Origin: Epichloe hybrida
Lineage: Eukaryota; Ascomycota; Sordariomycetes; Hypocreales; Clavicipitaceae
Direction of reading: 5' to 3'
DNA length: 64,000 nucleotides
Assembly (NCBI GenBank): GCA_019022495.1
Contig: JAFEKR010000010.1
Coordinates: 1,240,001 to 1,304,000 of the forward strand
A program made the position numbers and the translations under genes. Every line of letters begins with the position of its first letter. Position 1 is the stretch's first letter. The notes under the pieces were generated by a model, which saw nothing but the letters and a program-made list of their open reading frames with translations, did no database searches and was not told the DNA's origin. Below are positions 44,901-58,654 of this stretch, one piece after another.

Positions 44901-47250
44901 TCTCCACTGATGACTTCAACTTGACAAGAAGCAGATCCATTGTCTCTGGCGACTCCTTCGACACTGATAGAGACAAGGCCTCTCCGTCTGAGGTGTCCGC
45001 TGCCATGGCTAGAACACCCTGCAACGATACATCTTTGGGGAAAGTTGTGATTGCATGCACCAATGCACGGTTGGCTTCGAGGGAATGAGCTCCAGCCTCA
45101 ACAAGTTTCTTTGTAAGCGTGAGTCTCTCCATAGAGTCGGTAATTCGCAGAACGTGGGGTAAAGCAGCTCCAAGTGAAGTAGAAGTTGGGCGGACCTTTG
45201 CTTCGAAAAGCAGTTCCGTCACTTTTGAGTTGGCCCCGATGACAGCATGACATAAAGCTGCCGCTTTGTAGGCATTTGGGTTCGCGCCGCCGTCCAACAG
45301 AATCTTGAGCGGTGACAGCGATGCTTTGTCGTTGCCCGTTTGCAGCACCGATTGCACTTCGCGAGCTAATACCCAGTCCAGGTCTTCTTTGTGGGTGCAT
45401 CTCGAGAGAATGGTACGCAACTTCCATGCTTTGCTATCAGTAGATGGCAGCGAGGCCAATTCATTGAACGCGCAAGTGACTGACGATGCTGAGGGTTTAC
45501 CGTGGCCGAATACCATGTCCAGAACCTTTGGGTCAGAATTTGATACCGACTTTTTGATGATTGACCCCTCCATCAGATTGACGTCGGCGCCCCCCTTTTG
45601 CAAAAGTAATCTCAACAGCGACATGTCCACGGGTCGCTCAGTCAGAGTTTGTGATAATGCTTTGGCAATTTCCTGTGTCCCAATGACCGCACCAGCATCA
45701 ATCAGCATAGAGACCATCTCGAATCGCTCCCTATGATCCGAAACATCCATTGCATCCAGAATGCGAGCGGCAGCAGTCTGTGGCGAGGCATTTTTTAAAA
45801 GTGATTCTAGAAGCTTCACGTCCTCTTGCTTGATTACACCAGCAAGTCCTGACCCTTGGTCGAAGTTAATGTCTGCATCGTGCTCCAGGAGCATATTGAT
45901 CAAGGCACTGTCTCGTTGGGAAGCATCCTCGCTGAGCGCGGCATGCAGCGCGGCATCTAATGCAACGCCGTTTGCTCCTTTTCTCAACAGTAGACCTAGG
46001 ACCATGGCACTAGTTTTGGCCTGCTTGGCACTAGTCTTGCCCTGCTTGGCAACTAGAGGCACACAACTAGAAGCCAGAGCAGGACTCAGTCTAGCCGAGT
46101 CGGCGAGAAGGGAGCTGACTAGGTCTAACTCGCCGCGAGCAATCGCTGTCTTCAAAGCTTTCGCATCCTTGTACTCGATAGAGGCACCATATCTTGACAA
46201 TAAGAGAACCATGTCGTAAAACTGGGTCTCGCAAGCGCTCTCTAGAGCCGATGAAACTACATCACCATGAGCTCCAGCACAGAGTAGGAGTTCAGCCATG
46301 GCAAGTTTAGTGGGGGGGTTGATGGACGGATTTTGTTGCAGAAGTTGGAAAGATTCATTGATGTTTAAACCTTGTGGTGGCTTGTTTCCCATAATAATTG
46401 CCAAAGCAATATCTTTTCGTCCTAGCGCAATTGCCGCCTTTAAAGCCTCGGCATGGTTGTGGTTCCCGTCTGCGGTCGATCGGCTCAGGTGGAGGACCGT
46501 CTCCAAACATGCCGCCCTCGTAGCATCGCTCATACATGCCGATGTCCACGCTGGCGATGCTTGAGTTTCTGACCAGAGGAGCAATCCAACGAGATGCGAT
46601 CGACTTTGATCGACACAAGCCTGGCGAAAGGCGTCCTGTCCTTCTGGTGTTTGCGATGCGCATGCGCCGTATCGCAATAAGAGTTCCGCAACACGCACAT
46701 TACCAGTACGGATGGCGGTAGCAAGAGCCTGGTCGATGGAGTTGGGGTCGGCATGTGGAAGCAAAATCTGCAGCATGTCATACTGGTTGCCCTCGACAGC
46801 CAATTTTAGATATTTAGATCGATCAACGAATGTGTCGACGCTTCTTCTCCGGCTGAGGATGCCACTCTTTTGTTTCGTCTGGCTACCGCTGAAGTCGACC
46901 CCTCCGGCGGCCAGCTTGAGGATCAGAGCCTCTGCGACGCCGGGTGTTCCTGCCTTGGCTATCCATGAGGTTAACACTTCAAGAATTTCTCGGGGGTCCC
47001 AATTTTTGCCCCTTTTCAAATTGTTGGATGAGAAGGCTTTGCTGAGGCTGCTTCTTTGTCTGTTTTGGGAGAGCTCGGCGGCTCGGCGTTGCATAAGGTC
47101 CTCGGCAATTTGGTCGTCCTGCTGGCTCCAAAAGGAGGGTGGATTGTGAGGCCGCGTGAGCGGTGCCGGAGCCGGGGGCAAATCAACCTGCCATTCTTGC
47201 GACAGCTGGATGATGCGCCGTTGGCGGTCCGTTGACGTTAAGAACGGCAT
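41910..47250 (-). CDS. Giant ankyrin-repeat protein with C-terminal coiled coil (1737 aa)
   Basis: Exons 44332-47250, 43308-44271 and 41910-43240 join in frame (5214 nt). Starts MPFLTSTDRQRRIIQLSQEW, then a basic segment. More than 30 ankyrin-like units of about 33 residues follow from about residue 90, many degenerate (YDMLQILLPHADPNSIDQAL, GNVRVAELLLRYGACASQ, GDVELGDLLIRHGASIATND). The best canonical repeats are near the end (TTPLMLAIQTRRPDLVKLLL). The last 210 residues or so are a highly charged coiled coil (KREIASVEQQIIAQKAEMED and onward). No enzymatic domain or membrane segment. Ankyrin solenoids bind proteins; the partner is unknown, and the coiled coil suggests oligomerisation. The two introns (60 and 67 nt) are near the 3' third. 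It could belong to a lineage-specific family, since two other ankyrin loci lie at 10965 and 16712. Confidence 0.88.
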
Positions 47251-48326
47251 CTCGTGTATGGGGGCGGCATCGGTCGAGGATATATGGCTGGTGGCGATTT
47301 GATCCGATGCTTAGTCGAGATAGGAAGAGACTCGGGAGAGGCATTCGAGAGAGGGCCAGATGCAGAACAGACGAGTCGCCAGCTTCAATCTCGCATGTGT
47401 GTTTTGGGAATAAAGGCGGCATTGAAAGTCGACGTTGGATGGGCCCGTCTCTGCTCAGATAAGTAAGTCGGAGATGGGCTCGTGCGGGCAAGAAGACATG
47501 AATGGAATGCAAAAAACGTCGCTGGCACTTGAGGAGAGAAAGTTGAGACCAGCCGGTGCTATTTCTGTCAGCCGACGTCCAGAGTCCAGACTCGGCCGAC
47601 CTAGCCGACCCCTGGATTGGCTGCCAGCTGGCTGCCAGCTGCCAGCTCCACCTTGAGTATTGTTGACTCTGTAGATACAAGATCCTTATGGCTGCCCGAA
47701 TTTATCGGCAGCTAAAAGGAAACAAGCCTCCAAAGTTTGTCCACATCATCATGTTACGACAGCCTCAATGCAATGCTACAGGGCCGAAACATTTTACACA
47801 CGTCTATGTATGCCTGCCTATCTGGAAGTAGGTGCGCAGTGTGGCAGTGTGTCGCGACATTTTGAGCACAGCCCCAACAAACGGCAGCAGCACCTTTGCT
47901 TGGATAAAATATGCCCAGAGATGAACGGAGTTATTAGCTCACAACCAACCTTCGACTGCCCCTCCACCTATAATAAACAGCAATGCTAACTTATTAATAG
48001 TGAACACCTTTCTCCGGTCTCGCCCGCCTTCCGCGCAATCGCGGATAAGTAATCCGTACCTCCGACCAGAAACTCGGTTGGCAACGCGTCAAATCCCTCG
48101 GAATAACTCTTCAACAAGTCACCAGACTTCACTCCCTTTTCGGCCTCGGAGCTACCCCGTACACCCCGCCATCACCAACTTACAAATCCAACAATTCGAA
48201 GTCGTTCCATTCACAAGTTGCACTGCAACCGCACGCCCCTCCCCATTTTGTTGCCCCAACGACTTATTATTTCCCATCACCAAATCGTCCGCCCACCAAC
48301 AATCTTCCCCATCGATCCCCGCAGCC
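47251..48326. other. Divergent intergenic region ankyrin gene/quinone reductase
   Basis: 1.08 kb. It contains the short dispersed repeat at 47677-47710. The quinone-reductase frame is open upstream to 48000 but has no ATG before 48327; CT-rich leader sequence precedes the ATG. Confidence 0.5.
47677..47710 (+). repeat. Short dispersed repeat, copy 2
   Basis: ACAAGATCCTTATGGCTGCC and flanks match 15715-15757 with few differences, in the same orientation. Probably a fragment of an old mobile element. Confidence 0.5.
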
Positions 48327-49417
48327 ATGCCTCCCGTTCCGCAGACAATGAAGGCCATCCAGGTCGCCCAGACGGGCGGTCCCGAAGTCCTCCAGCTCAA
48401 GGACGTGCCCGTCCCCGCGCCCTCGGCAGCCCAAGTCCTCGTCAAGAACGACTTCGCGGGCGTCAACTTCATCGACACGTACTTCCGCACGGGGCTGTAC
48501 CCGGCCTCTCTGCCCCTCACGCTGGGCCGCGAAGCCGCCGGCACGGTGGTGGCCTCCCACGACGGCAGCGTCCCCGTCGGCACCCGCGTCGTGTACATGG
48601 ACCAGGGCACCTACGCGCAGTACTCGGCCGTCGACGCCTCAAAGGTCGTCCCCGTCCCCGACGGGCTGTCCGCCGAGCAGGCCGCCGCCGTGTACCTGCA
48701 GGGTCTCACGGCATGGACACTGGTCCGCGAGGCGGCAGACGTCCAGCCCGGCCAGTGGGCGCTCGTGCACGCCGCGGCCGGCGGCGTCGGCCTACTACTC
48801 GTGCAGATGCTGAGGATTGTTGGCGCAAACGTCATCGGCACGGCCAGCACCACGGACAAGTGCGAGCTCGCCAGGAAGAACGGCGCGGAGTGGACCATCC
48901 TCAGCTCGGGCGGCGATGACGACGTGGTGGCACGCGTCAAGGAGATCACGGGGGGTCATGGAATCGACGCCATTTTCGATGGTGTCGGAAAGGCTACCTT
49001 TGATGCTGACTTGGAAATGATTGCCCCGAAGGGCCATCTTGTGTCTTTTGGGAACGCGGTACGTTTTTTTTTTTTTTTTTTTTTTCACCGTTCTTCGATT
49101 CAGCGCTTTGCTTTACGTGTAAAACGAACCCGTTACGTTACTAATGAGGGGGGGGTTGCAAGTCTGGCGTTGTGCCGCCCGTGAACATCCTCAGACTGGG
49201 AGCCAAGAATGTGAAGCTCATGCGTCCTGTATTGAACGGGTATATTTCTGAGAGACAGGACTTGGAGAAAAACGCCGGTGAACTGTTCGAGCTTGTCGCA
49301 TCTGGCAAGCTCAACATTGCTGTTCACGACGTCTACCCGCTTTCACAGGCTGCGCGCGCGCATGTTGACATTGAGAGTCGCAAAACTACGGGCAAGCTCC
49401 TCCTCAGCTGTGAGTGA
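48327..49417 (+). CDS. zta1: NADPH:quinone oxidoreductase, zeta-crystallin type (Zta1-like)
   Basis: Exons 48327-49058 and 49163-49417 give 328 residues, the usual length. MDR-superfamily features: MKAIQVAQTGGPEVLQLKDV, GVNFIDTYFRTGLYP (the zeta-crystallin signature), LGREAAGTVVA, and the NADPH-binding VHAAAGGVGLLLVQ in the Rossmann fold. These enzymes reduce quinones by one electron or enones using NADPH, without zinc; the catalytic zinc ligands of alcohol dehydrogenases are absent. The start is the ATG at 48327 (MPPVPQTMKAIQ). The 104-nt intron contains a run of about 22 T right after the donor, then CTAATG and a GCAAG acceptor. Coding GC content is visibly higher than in the flanking DNA. 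Confidence 0.92.
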
Positions 49418-49630
49418 TGGGCAGGAAATTCGAAAAGCAAAAATGTGGAAGATTCCCTGGAATGATCCAGTATATAACTTTTTTTCGTCTTCAATTTGCG
49501 TTTGTTCTCGTGATTTTCAGCGAAAACGCAGTCTAAATAAGCCCAACTACCATGAAAATTCTCCCATCCAACATTTTCATAATTGAAACCTAGTTCTTTT
49601 ATAGACAATAGGGTCTTGGGTTTTCCAACT

Positions 49631-51062
<1,432 letters not shown>

Positions 51063-52102
51063 GTCGAGCGAATCGATTGACTGTACCAAGTGATGATTGG
51101 AAAGTGATCAATTGTTGGCCGATGAAACTTTGGCGGGGTACAGACAAAGATGAAGTCGAGGAGGGGCAGCGGGACGTGGGGATTGGGGGATGAGATGCCA
51201 AGGAGGGGGGTGAAAGAGCCAGGGGGGGGAAGCAAGACGGCTCCGACCGTAGTCCGTAGCTAGAAGCTTAAAATGTGAGGAGGAAAAGGAAAGAGTCTAG
51301 CAGGGTAGCTGGACGATGTACAATGCGCACGACTTAATATAAACACTTTTCGTCGGTCTATTATCTACAAGAGAATACATGAAAGAAATATGACGGAGCG
51401 CATGCCTATAGGCTATTAGTAACTCAGTTGTACAGCGCACCATTTTCTGCGCACGTGACCGCGGCGCCTTTGCCGCGTCGTTTGCGCCGGCAAAGCTTCG
51501 GCGCGCGTCACGATGGCTCTAGCCTCTCTCACCCGGCGCGTTTGCTGCAACAAACAAACGTTCACATTGAATTCAACCGCTATTTACATTGTCAGCCACA
51601 GCTTGCACCAGTTTCATTTGCTTTTGACAAGCTGCCCTTCACTTTCGGGCCACTCCTGGGCATGCTCATTCCTCGCATCGTTTCTGCAACCCGGGAAGAT
51701 TTGTCAGCATCGCCTTATTCACAGTTCATACTCATAGCTCGCGATGAGCTGGGCTGGGGACATTTCACATCAACATGCCCTTTGTTAACAATCGCCACTG
51801 CGACAATCCGCTTCTCAAAGACGCTTTCTTTTCACAAGCGCCAGACAAAGCGGTCACTGGACTGGATTGGCAATTTTGCAAGGGGGCTTCTCGTTCTATT
51901 GATATATCAGTGGTCGGTACCTTGTCGCCTTCGTTGTCTTGTCGGTTTGCTGCAACAAACCACGGATTTCCCTGGGTCACCTTCCTCTCAATATTAATCA
52001 TCTTGTTGAGACTGCTGGAACTCTCTTGGAATACGTTCCCCTCCACTCTCGCTTTTCCCTTCCAACCGCCCAACCTACCAACCTCGTTCATCAAGCTCTC
52101 TG
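51063..52102. promoter_or_regulatory. Divergent promoter region epimerase/sad1
   Basis: 1.04 kb. CACGTG at 51452-51457 (GCACGTGACC), followed by a GC-rich imperfect palindrome at about 51461-51506 (GCGGCGCCTTTGCCGCG and GCGCCGGC...GGCGCGC). Nothing coding recognised. Confidence 0.5.
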
Positions 52103-55100
52103 ATGCCCCCACGCGCTGCTGGGCGGCGGCAGGCCAGGTTCTCTTCTCGAGAACCCGACTCGCCGTCAAACCAAAACAACATGTCCACATTCCAAAAACC
52201 AAACTTACCGCCACTCCAGGGAACACCAAGCTCGAGAAGACAGTATTCCTACGGTGCAGATGTTGAGCCCATGCCCTCGCGACCTGGCCATGGGTTGCAA
52301 CGGACTCAGGTGCGAGACATTAGCAATGCTGTCAGAAGTGTCTTGACGAGGCATGAAGCCGAGGAGGAAGAGGAGGGGGAGGAGATCCCAGAGATTCCGG
52401 GGGCACAAAATCAAAGAGGACAGCGTCAGTTTTCTGCGCCTGTACCAGATGAACCAGCTGGTGGGCCGTCACAAGGCCGCCATCAACCTTCGTGTAGGAC
52501 ATCTTCTCCAAGCTCGGTACTGGAAGTGAGCTAACTCCGTTTAGATCTCTCAGGTCCCTCTGGCTCCGGTGGCATGACTCGCCCGCTGTTCCCATTATTG
52601 AGAAACCAGGCTACTGAAGGCAGTGATGCCGATGATGTGCGTAGCTTCGAGATGGAAAGTGATTTTTATGGTGATGCAACGATAGATTCGACGCCTAGAG
52701 CTCCTGCCCAGCCATCTCAGCCTTCACCATTGAGCGAGTTGCGAATATTAAACACTCATTCTGCGACTGGTGCACTGCAACGATCTACGCGTCAAAAACA
52801 ACCGGGCCTTGGCAGTGAGGACCAGGTCCATGTTGCGCGGCAAACTGCAGAAAACAGTCGCATAGGTCCATCTCCACTACGCACTGCACCTCGCCGTCCC
52901 CCTAAACCGCCCTTGCCGCCGAAACCACATTTGATACCACGGACGGTAATTGAGGACGAGAGGGAAGCCGAGGAAGCCGAGGAGGAGGAGGAGGAGGAAG
53001 AGGAGGAGGAGGAAGAACAAGAAAAACAACAAGACTTAGATGCGACTGAAGATGAACATGAAAGCGACGACGACGAGTCAGCCAGACCACATATTTTACG
53101 ACATCTCGCCAACACCAACACTCCTGCTCCCAGACGGCGGCAGACCCGTTCTGTAAATGAGGCTCAAAAACCCCGATTGAGTGGACCTTTGCCGGCTTTG
53201 CATCCACCGCAGCCTGTTCCAATATCGCAACAGTCGGGCCGTAATCACGAACCCTTTGGCCAAGCGGGTCGTGTGAGACCAAGTCAGGCCTCAAGTCTGC
53301 AGCAGCAAACACACCAGAGGGCAAACGAACGCAGGATGGAAAGACGGGAACCAGAAGAAGCGGAAACGTCGCAAGATAGCTCGGACTCTGGCCGGTGGCT
53401 GACGAGAGCAACGGCCACTTCCAACTTTTCCAGTCTGTTTGCGCATGCCAAGCTTTTGGCGAGCAGTAGTCCTTTCGCAATGGCCAGACGGTATCCAGTT
53501 GACCAGAATGAGAGAGAAGCTGCGATCCAAAGAGACATCGACGAGGCGGAGGCGGAGTTGGCGCGGGAGCGGCGTCAACAGGCGTCAGAAGAATCACGCC
53601 AACGTTGGCAGCAGCGTTGGCTTTGGCTAAAATCGGTTGTACCCTTTACCGGTCAAGCACAACTCGATCCAGACGACATGTCAGCACATGAAGAGGAGAT
53701 GCGGCGTGGATCGCTCGGTCTGCTGCATTACTTGAATCCACAAACCTACTTGAGAGGGATTGGTTCATGTATAAGAGCAGTGTTAAACTGGATCACAAGA
53801 CTCATTCATTACATCATACCGGCGGGTCTTTGGGATAGCTTGTCATCCGTGTTTGGATTTCTTCCGCACATGATAGCTGGTTTGCTTGCCTTTGTACTCG
53901 CATTCATAATCGCGACCCAGCTAGCCAGCTCGGCGGAAGGAGACTGGATGCCGAATGCTATTGAAACGACGAGGCGGGCGTTTGATGGCATGCGGTACAG
54001 GTTTTACGACTCCATGCCCACCGTTAGCTGGCCAAGGAGAGAACGATGGGCAGATGTCACCGAATTGTGGGATGACGACGATACAGCGAGCGACCGGGTC
54101 GAACAATTCTTGAACCGTATGGAAGACGAGTTCCTCTCGTTGAAACGAGCGGGCAAGATGCACGATGCGTCTCTGGAGAAATTGGAGAAGGTCGTGCCCA
54201 GCATTGTGCACATGGAACTGAGAGATGGAAAACCTGTTGTTTCGCAGGAGTTCTGGCATGCCCTGCGGGACTTGCTTCGGGGAGACGGCGCTTTCTTGAC
54301 ATTCGATAAGATCGGGTCAGAGTACGAGGTATCTTCAGAGCGGCAGTGGAGGGCCATTGCCTCACGACTCGTCACCGACCCGGTCTTCTCGTCCACGCTC
54401 GACTTTGCTCTGGAAAAGTTTGAAAGCAAAATGAGCGGCAAAATGGCTTCTTTCTGGGATACGTGGGTCAAGGATAATGACGACAAGATTGCACAAGTGC
54501 TAGGCTCAGCCGTCGATCAGATCAAGTCTGCAGGATCACAGAAGGAGTTTGAGGACCGGTTGACGAAAATTGTCAGGGAGCAGCTGGCGCAGTCGGAGCA
54601 GCAGAATGGGCAGGTCGTGACCCGAGACGAGTTCCTACGGCATCTGCGGAACGAGTTCGCCTCTCATCGATCCGAGATTCGCGCCGAGCTCAAGGATCTC
54701 CAGCCTCAACTGGAACAGCTCGTCAAGCAATCCGTCGAGCTTGCCACCAAGGATATCCCCCACGGCATGAGTCGAGCAGACGTGGCCACTCTCGTCAACG
54801 GGCTCATTCGCAAGGCCCTTGCCGACGTCAATCTCGAGGCCATGGCCCGCGGCACCATCCACCGACATTGGGACAGCGACCTCCGCCATCAAATCAACTA
54901 CTTCTCCGTCGGGTCGGGGGCCATCATCGACGCCAAGCACTCCTCCAGCACGTGGGATCCCGCGCGCCAAGGCGTCGTCTCGCAGGACCAATACAGGCAT
55001 GGTCTCCGCGGACCCAAGGGCTTCCCTCCCATCGCGGCTCTCGACGCGTGGCAAGACCAAGGCGACTGCTGGTGTGCCGCCCGATCCGTCAACCACCGCG

Positions 55101-55555
55101 GAAACCCTCACGGCGCCAGTCTCGCCGTCCAGCTCGCGCACCGCATCATCCCGCAGCACATTGTCGTCGAGCACATACTCCCCGGGGCGACGACCGAACC
55201 AGGCGCCCGCCCCAAAGTCATCGAAGTGTACGCCGAGATCCTCGACTCGGATGTCCGCGAGCGCATCCTCGACTTTGGCGCAGCCCACTTCCCCGACGAC
55301 GAGAGCGACTGGAACTTCACCCCGCCCGACTACCACCCGCGGTTCGTGAAGCTCACGCAGTTCGTGTACGAAGCAGCCGACATCCACGACGGCGTGCACG
55401 TGCACAGACTGAGCAGCGAGTTGGTGGGACTGGGCGCCGCGACGGACCATGTCATTGTGCGGGCGGTGAGCAACTATGGCGCAGAGAATCATACTTGTTT
55501 TTATAGAGTGAGGCTATACGGGTTCAATCCCGAGGTGGATGGTGCTCCGTCTTGA
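52103..55555 (+). CDS. sad1: SUN-domain nuclear envelope protein (Sad1)
   Basis: The proposed exons 52103-52460 and 52545-55555 would give about 1122 residues; the intron has a weak GTGGGC donor, a GCTAAC branch and a TTTAG acceptor, so this junction is uncertain. The N-terminal half is disordered, with Pro-rich segments and a long Glu run (nt 52966-53020), and would face the nucleoplasm. One membrane segment lies at about nt 53860-53935 (MIAGLLAFVLAFIIATQLA). A coiled-coil region (to nt 54850) precedes the SUN domain (INYFSVGSGAIIDAKHSSST, DCWCAARSVNHRGNPHGASL, HIVVEHILP, FYRVRLYGFNPE). SUN proteins span the inner nuclear membrane and bind KASH partners in the lumen, linking spindle pole body and chromatin to the cytoskeleton. 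If the first exon is wrong, the next ATG is 52574. Confidence 0.88.
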
Positions 55556-55680
55556 CTTGTTGAAACTTGAAACTTTGAACCATCGGGGACAGTGCATACA
55601 TAGCATGGCGTATTGGCGCATGGGGCTTTGGATTCAACAATGATGCTTGGCTTTCCCCCTTCTTCTTCAACACATGAATA

Positions 55681-55709
55681 CGGTGCGGTGCGGTGCGGTG
55701 CGGTGCGGT
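55681..55709. repeat. CGGTG microsatellite
   Basis: About six copies of CGGTG between the convergent 3' ends of sad1 and dbp4. Confidence 0.8.
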
Positions 55710-55805
55710 AGCTTTCTTCCATAATAAATACGCGCATAGTACAGGACAGTACAAAACAATACAATGCATCTGACGTCTTTTTAAACGCGACATAATCATG
55801 GTCCA

Positions 55806-56508
55806 TCATGTACAATCCAACAATCCCGTAGCCAGGGCCTCCAAGTCCTCCAACGTATCCGGCCCCTCACTGACCCGGAAGACCTTGCCCCTGCCAGCCT
55901 TCTTCTTATCCTCGTCATGCTCATGCTCGTCGTCCTCGTCCTGGAACCACTTCTTCTTCTTCCTAGGCGGCTCATCATCTTCTCCTGCCATGGGCAACGA
56001 TCTCAGCAACGCGAGGGGATCCTCGCCATCATCACCACCACCACCACCCAGCACGGGAGGTGCTTCGTCCTCCCCTCCGATTGGCTCTCCCTTCTCTCTG
56101 GCCTTTCGCTTCTCCCGCTTCTCCCTCTTCTTCTGCCTCGCGAGCTGCTTGTCGTCCACGTCTGCCTCGCGGACCCTCGCCGACTCGCTCTCCACGAACT
56201 TGAGGCGCTGTTCGTCGGCGGGACCCTCGTTCTGGAAGTCCTCTTCGTCTTGGAGCTCGTATATCTCGTGGGAGTTGCCGTCGTCGTCGAAGACGAGCTT
56301 GGTGGGGTTGCCCCTGAACTTGAGCATCTTCTTCTTGGACTGGAGGGCCTTTTCGCGACGCTTCGAATCAATGACGAAGGGTTCTGCGCCGCCTAGGCCC
56401 TCTATTATCTTTGCCGAGTTGATGTGGCCCTTTGAGATCTCGGCGTCGAGGTCGGCGTCGTTGAGGCGGCGCTTGACGGAGAGGAAGTCGTCTTCTGAGT
56501 CGGAGTTG

Positions 56509-56540
<32 letters not shown>

Positions 56541-58379
56541 GGTGGTGCCATCGACGACGAGCTTGGAGTAGTGCTTGGAGAGGACGTCTTGGTTCTGTCG
56601 CTCAAACATCTTGTCGTACTTGGTTCGGACTTCCTGCTTCCTGCTCTTCTTCTTCTTCTTCTTGGTCTTGTCGTACTCGCCGTCGAGGTCCGTGTCTGAC
56701 TCGGATCCGCTGGACATGCCGTCGCGGGGGGCATTCTTGATCTTCTTGATGTCGTCGCCCTTGTGGAACTTGATCTGCGGCGTGCCGGGGAGGCCGAGAC
56801 CGGCGGCGAAGGCGTCGAGATCGAGCTCGTTGAGCTTGAAAACGTCCTTGTTCTTTTGAAGGTGGATCGAGCGGATGTAGCTGATGAAGGCCTTTTGGCC
56901 GAGATATTTGAGGTCGGGTTTCTGGAAACACATGTTTTGGAGGTCCGTTTTCACGCTCTTCTTCTTCTTTTCTTTGACGCTGACCCTTTGGATCGGGATC
57001 TTCTTCTGCTCGAGACGCTTCAGCATGCCAGCTTCTTCGCTGGGGTCGAGGAAGAGCACTGCGCGGCCGTTGCTTTCGTACCGCGCCGTGCGGCCCACGC
57101 GGTGGATATATGTGTCGACGTCCTCGGGACAGTCGGCCTGGATGACCCAGTCGACGGCGGGGAAGTCGATTCCCCGGGCGACCACGTCGGTTGCGAACAG
57201 ACAGGAGTGTTTGGCAGTCGTGAAGCGCGACGTGATTTCCAGCCGCGCGACCTGCTTCTGTCGGCCATGCAGATGGAGCAGCGGGATACCCGGCTGGAGA
57301 TGACGGAAGCTTTCGTACACGAAGCGAACTTGTTTGCCGGAGCTCAGGAAGACGATCATCTTGCTCTTGAGGTTCGCCTTGATGAAGCCGTAGAGGGTGT
57401 CCATCTTTTCGTGCAGCGGCGTGATAATGTAGTGCTGCTGGAGGTTGGTGGGCGTGGCGCTGACGGCAGCCTCGTGGACGGAAACGTACTCGGGCTCGTG
57501 GAGACTCAGGCGAGCCAGGTCCGACACCTTCTTGCTCTGTGTCGCGCTGAACATGAGGGTTTGTCTTGATTTGGGCAGGTGCTCGACCAGGGCATCCACC
57601 GCCGACTGGAATCCCATGTCCATGATGCGATCCGCCTCGTCCAGCACCAGGATCTGCAGGTTGTTGGCGTCGAACCCGGCGGTCTGGTCAAGATGCTGCA
57701 GCATGCGACCTGGCGTGCAGACCAAGATGTTCATTCGGGACAATCGCTCCGCCTCCTCCTTCAGGCTCTTGCCGCCAATTACCAGGCCGGCCGAGAAGGC
57801 ATGGTACCGGCCAATCTTGCGGAGGACTTGGAAAATCTGCACGGCCAATTCACGGGTCGGGGAGATGATCAAGGCTCCGAGGCCGTCGTATTCGGTCCAT
57901 TGCGCCCGGTAAAGCTTCTCCAAAACGGGTACCAGGAAGGCCAGTGTCTTTCCGCTGCCCGTCTTCGCAGCCCCCAGGATGTCATTGCTCTTCAGGGCCA
58001 GCGGGATGGCCTGCTGCTGGACTTCGGTCAAGGTCTGGAAATGCGACGCCTTGAGTCCCAAGATTGTGGGTTGCGACAGGGGAAGATGGGTAAAGTTTTT
58101 GATCTCGGCTGACTTGGGGTCCTGCAGGAATAAATAAATAAAAGACAGAGAATGGGTCAGCATGCTGTACAAGCGACATTGGAGAGAGAGTCTCTGGGAG
58201 AGTCTCTGGGAGAAGGGGGAGGGAGGGATCTTGGGGTCGCGGCATACAAGGTCCGTCACGGCTTGGTCCAGCTTTTGCAGGTCATCCTGGTCTCGCTTTC
58301 TTTTTTGTTGACGATGGTCGGTTTTGCTCTGCTTCTGCGTATTCGGCTGTCGCCCGGGTGTCCGAACCACCATTGTCAT
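55806..58379 (-). CDS. dbp4: DEAD-box ATP-dependent RNA helicase Dbp4 (DDX10)
   Basis: Exons 58248-58379 and 55806-58121 give 815 residues, the usual length. Starts [17 protein letters not shown], with a basic segment, then the Q motif and motifs [48 protein letters not shown] and HRVGRTAR. The DUF4217 segment ([20 protein letters not shown]) follows. The C-terminal third is charged and low-complexity (Lys, Asp, Glu; Thr and Asn runs). Dbp4 works in the nucleolus to release snoRNAs U14 and snR41 from pre-rRNA in the 18S pathway. The 126-nt intron (58122-58247) is a multiple of three with no in-frame stop. The start was set at the ATG at 58379; the frame is open further upstream to 58640 without support. 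It is divergent from the phosphatase gene. Confidence 0.93.
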
Positions 58380-58654
58380 GGATTGGTAGTGGAAGTGCAC
58401 AGGAGTGAGCCTAAAGGCAACAATGATGAGGAAAAATGGCGTTGCAAAGAAAAAAGATATTCCAATCGATAAGGTTTTCGGGTCGGGGACACAGGTGGTG
58501 GGGCAAGTGGGGCATTGCGGAGCCGAGCACGGAGCACGGGTCACTTGCTGCCCCGCCACTCGCCAGCCGCAGGCACCCGTCAAATTGATCCATCTCAATG
58601 ATCCATTTACAAAGCCAACAACACACAACTCAAAACACAAAGCTGCCTGCCATC
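58380..58654. promoter_or_regulatory. Divergent promoter dbp4/MDP-1-like
   Basis: 275 bp between start codons; both leaders lie here. No named site recognised. Confidence 0.4.

Noticed and set aside
48000..48326. N-terminal extension of the quinone reductase
   Set aside because: The frame opens with GTG, has no ATG before 48327 and is CT-rich leader sequence; the 328-residue form matches the family length.
54635..55492. 285-codon open frame antisense to the SUN domain
   Set aside because: Shadow of a GC-rich coding region; no recognisable domain.
52574..55555. Sad1 starting at the ATG 52574 as a single exon
   Set aside because: Possible, but the upstream frame from 52103 has a good ATG, compatible acidic/basic low complexity and a branch plus acceptor at 52530-52544; kept only as an alternative.
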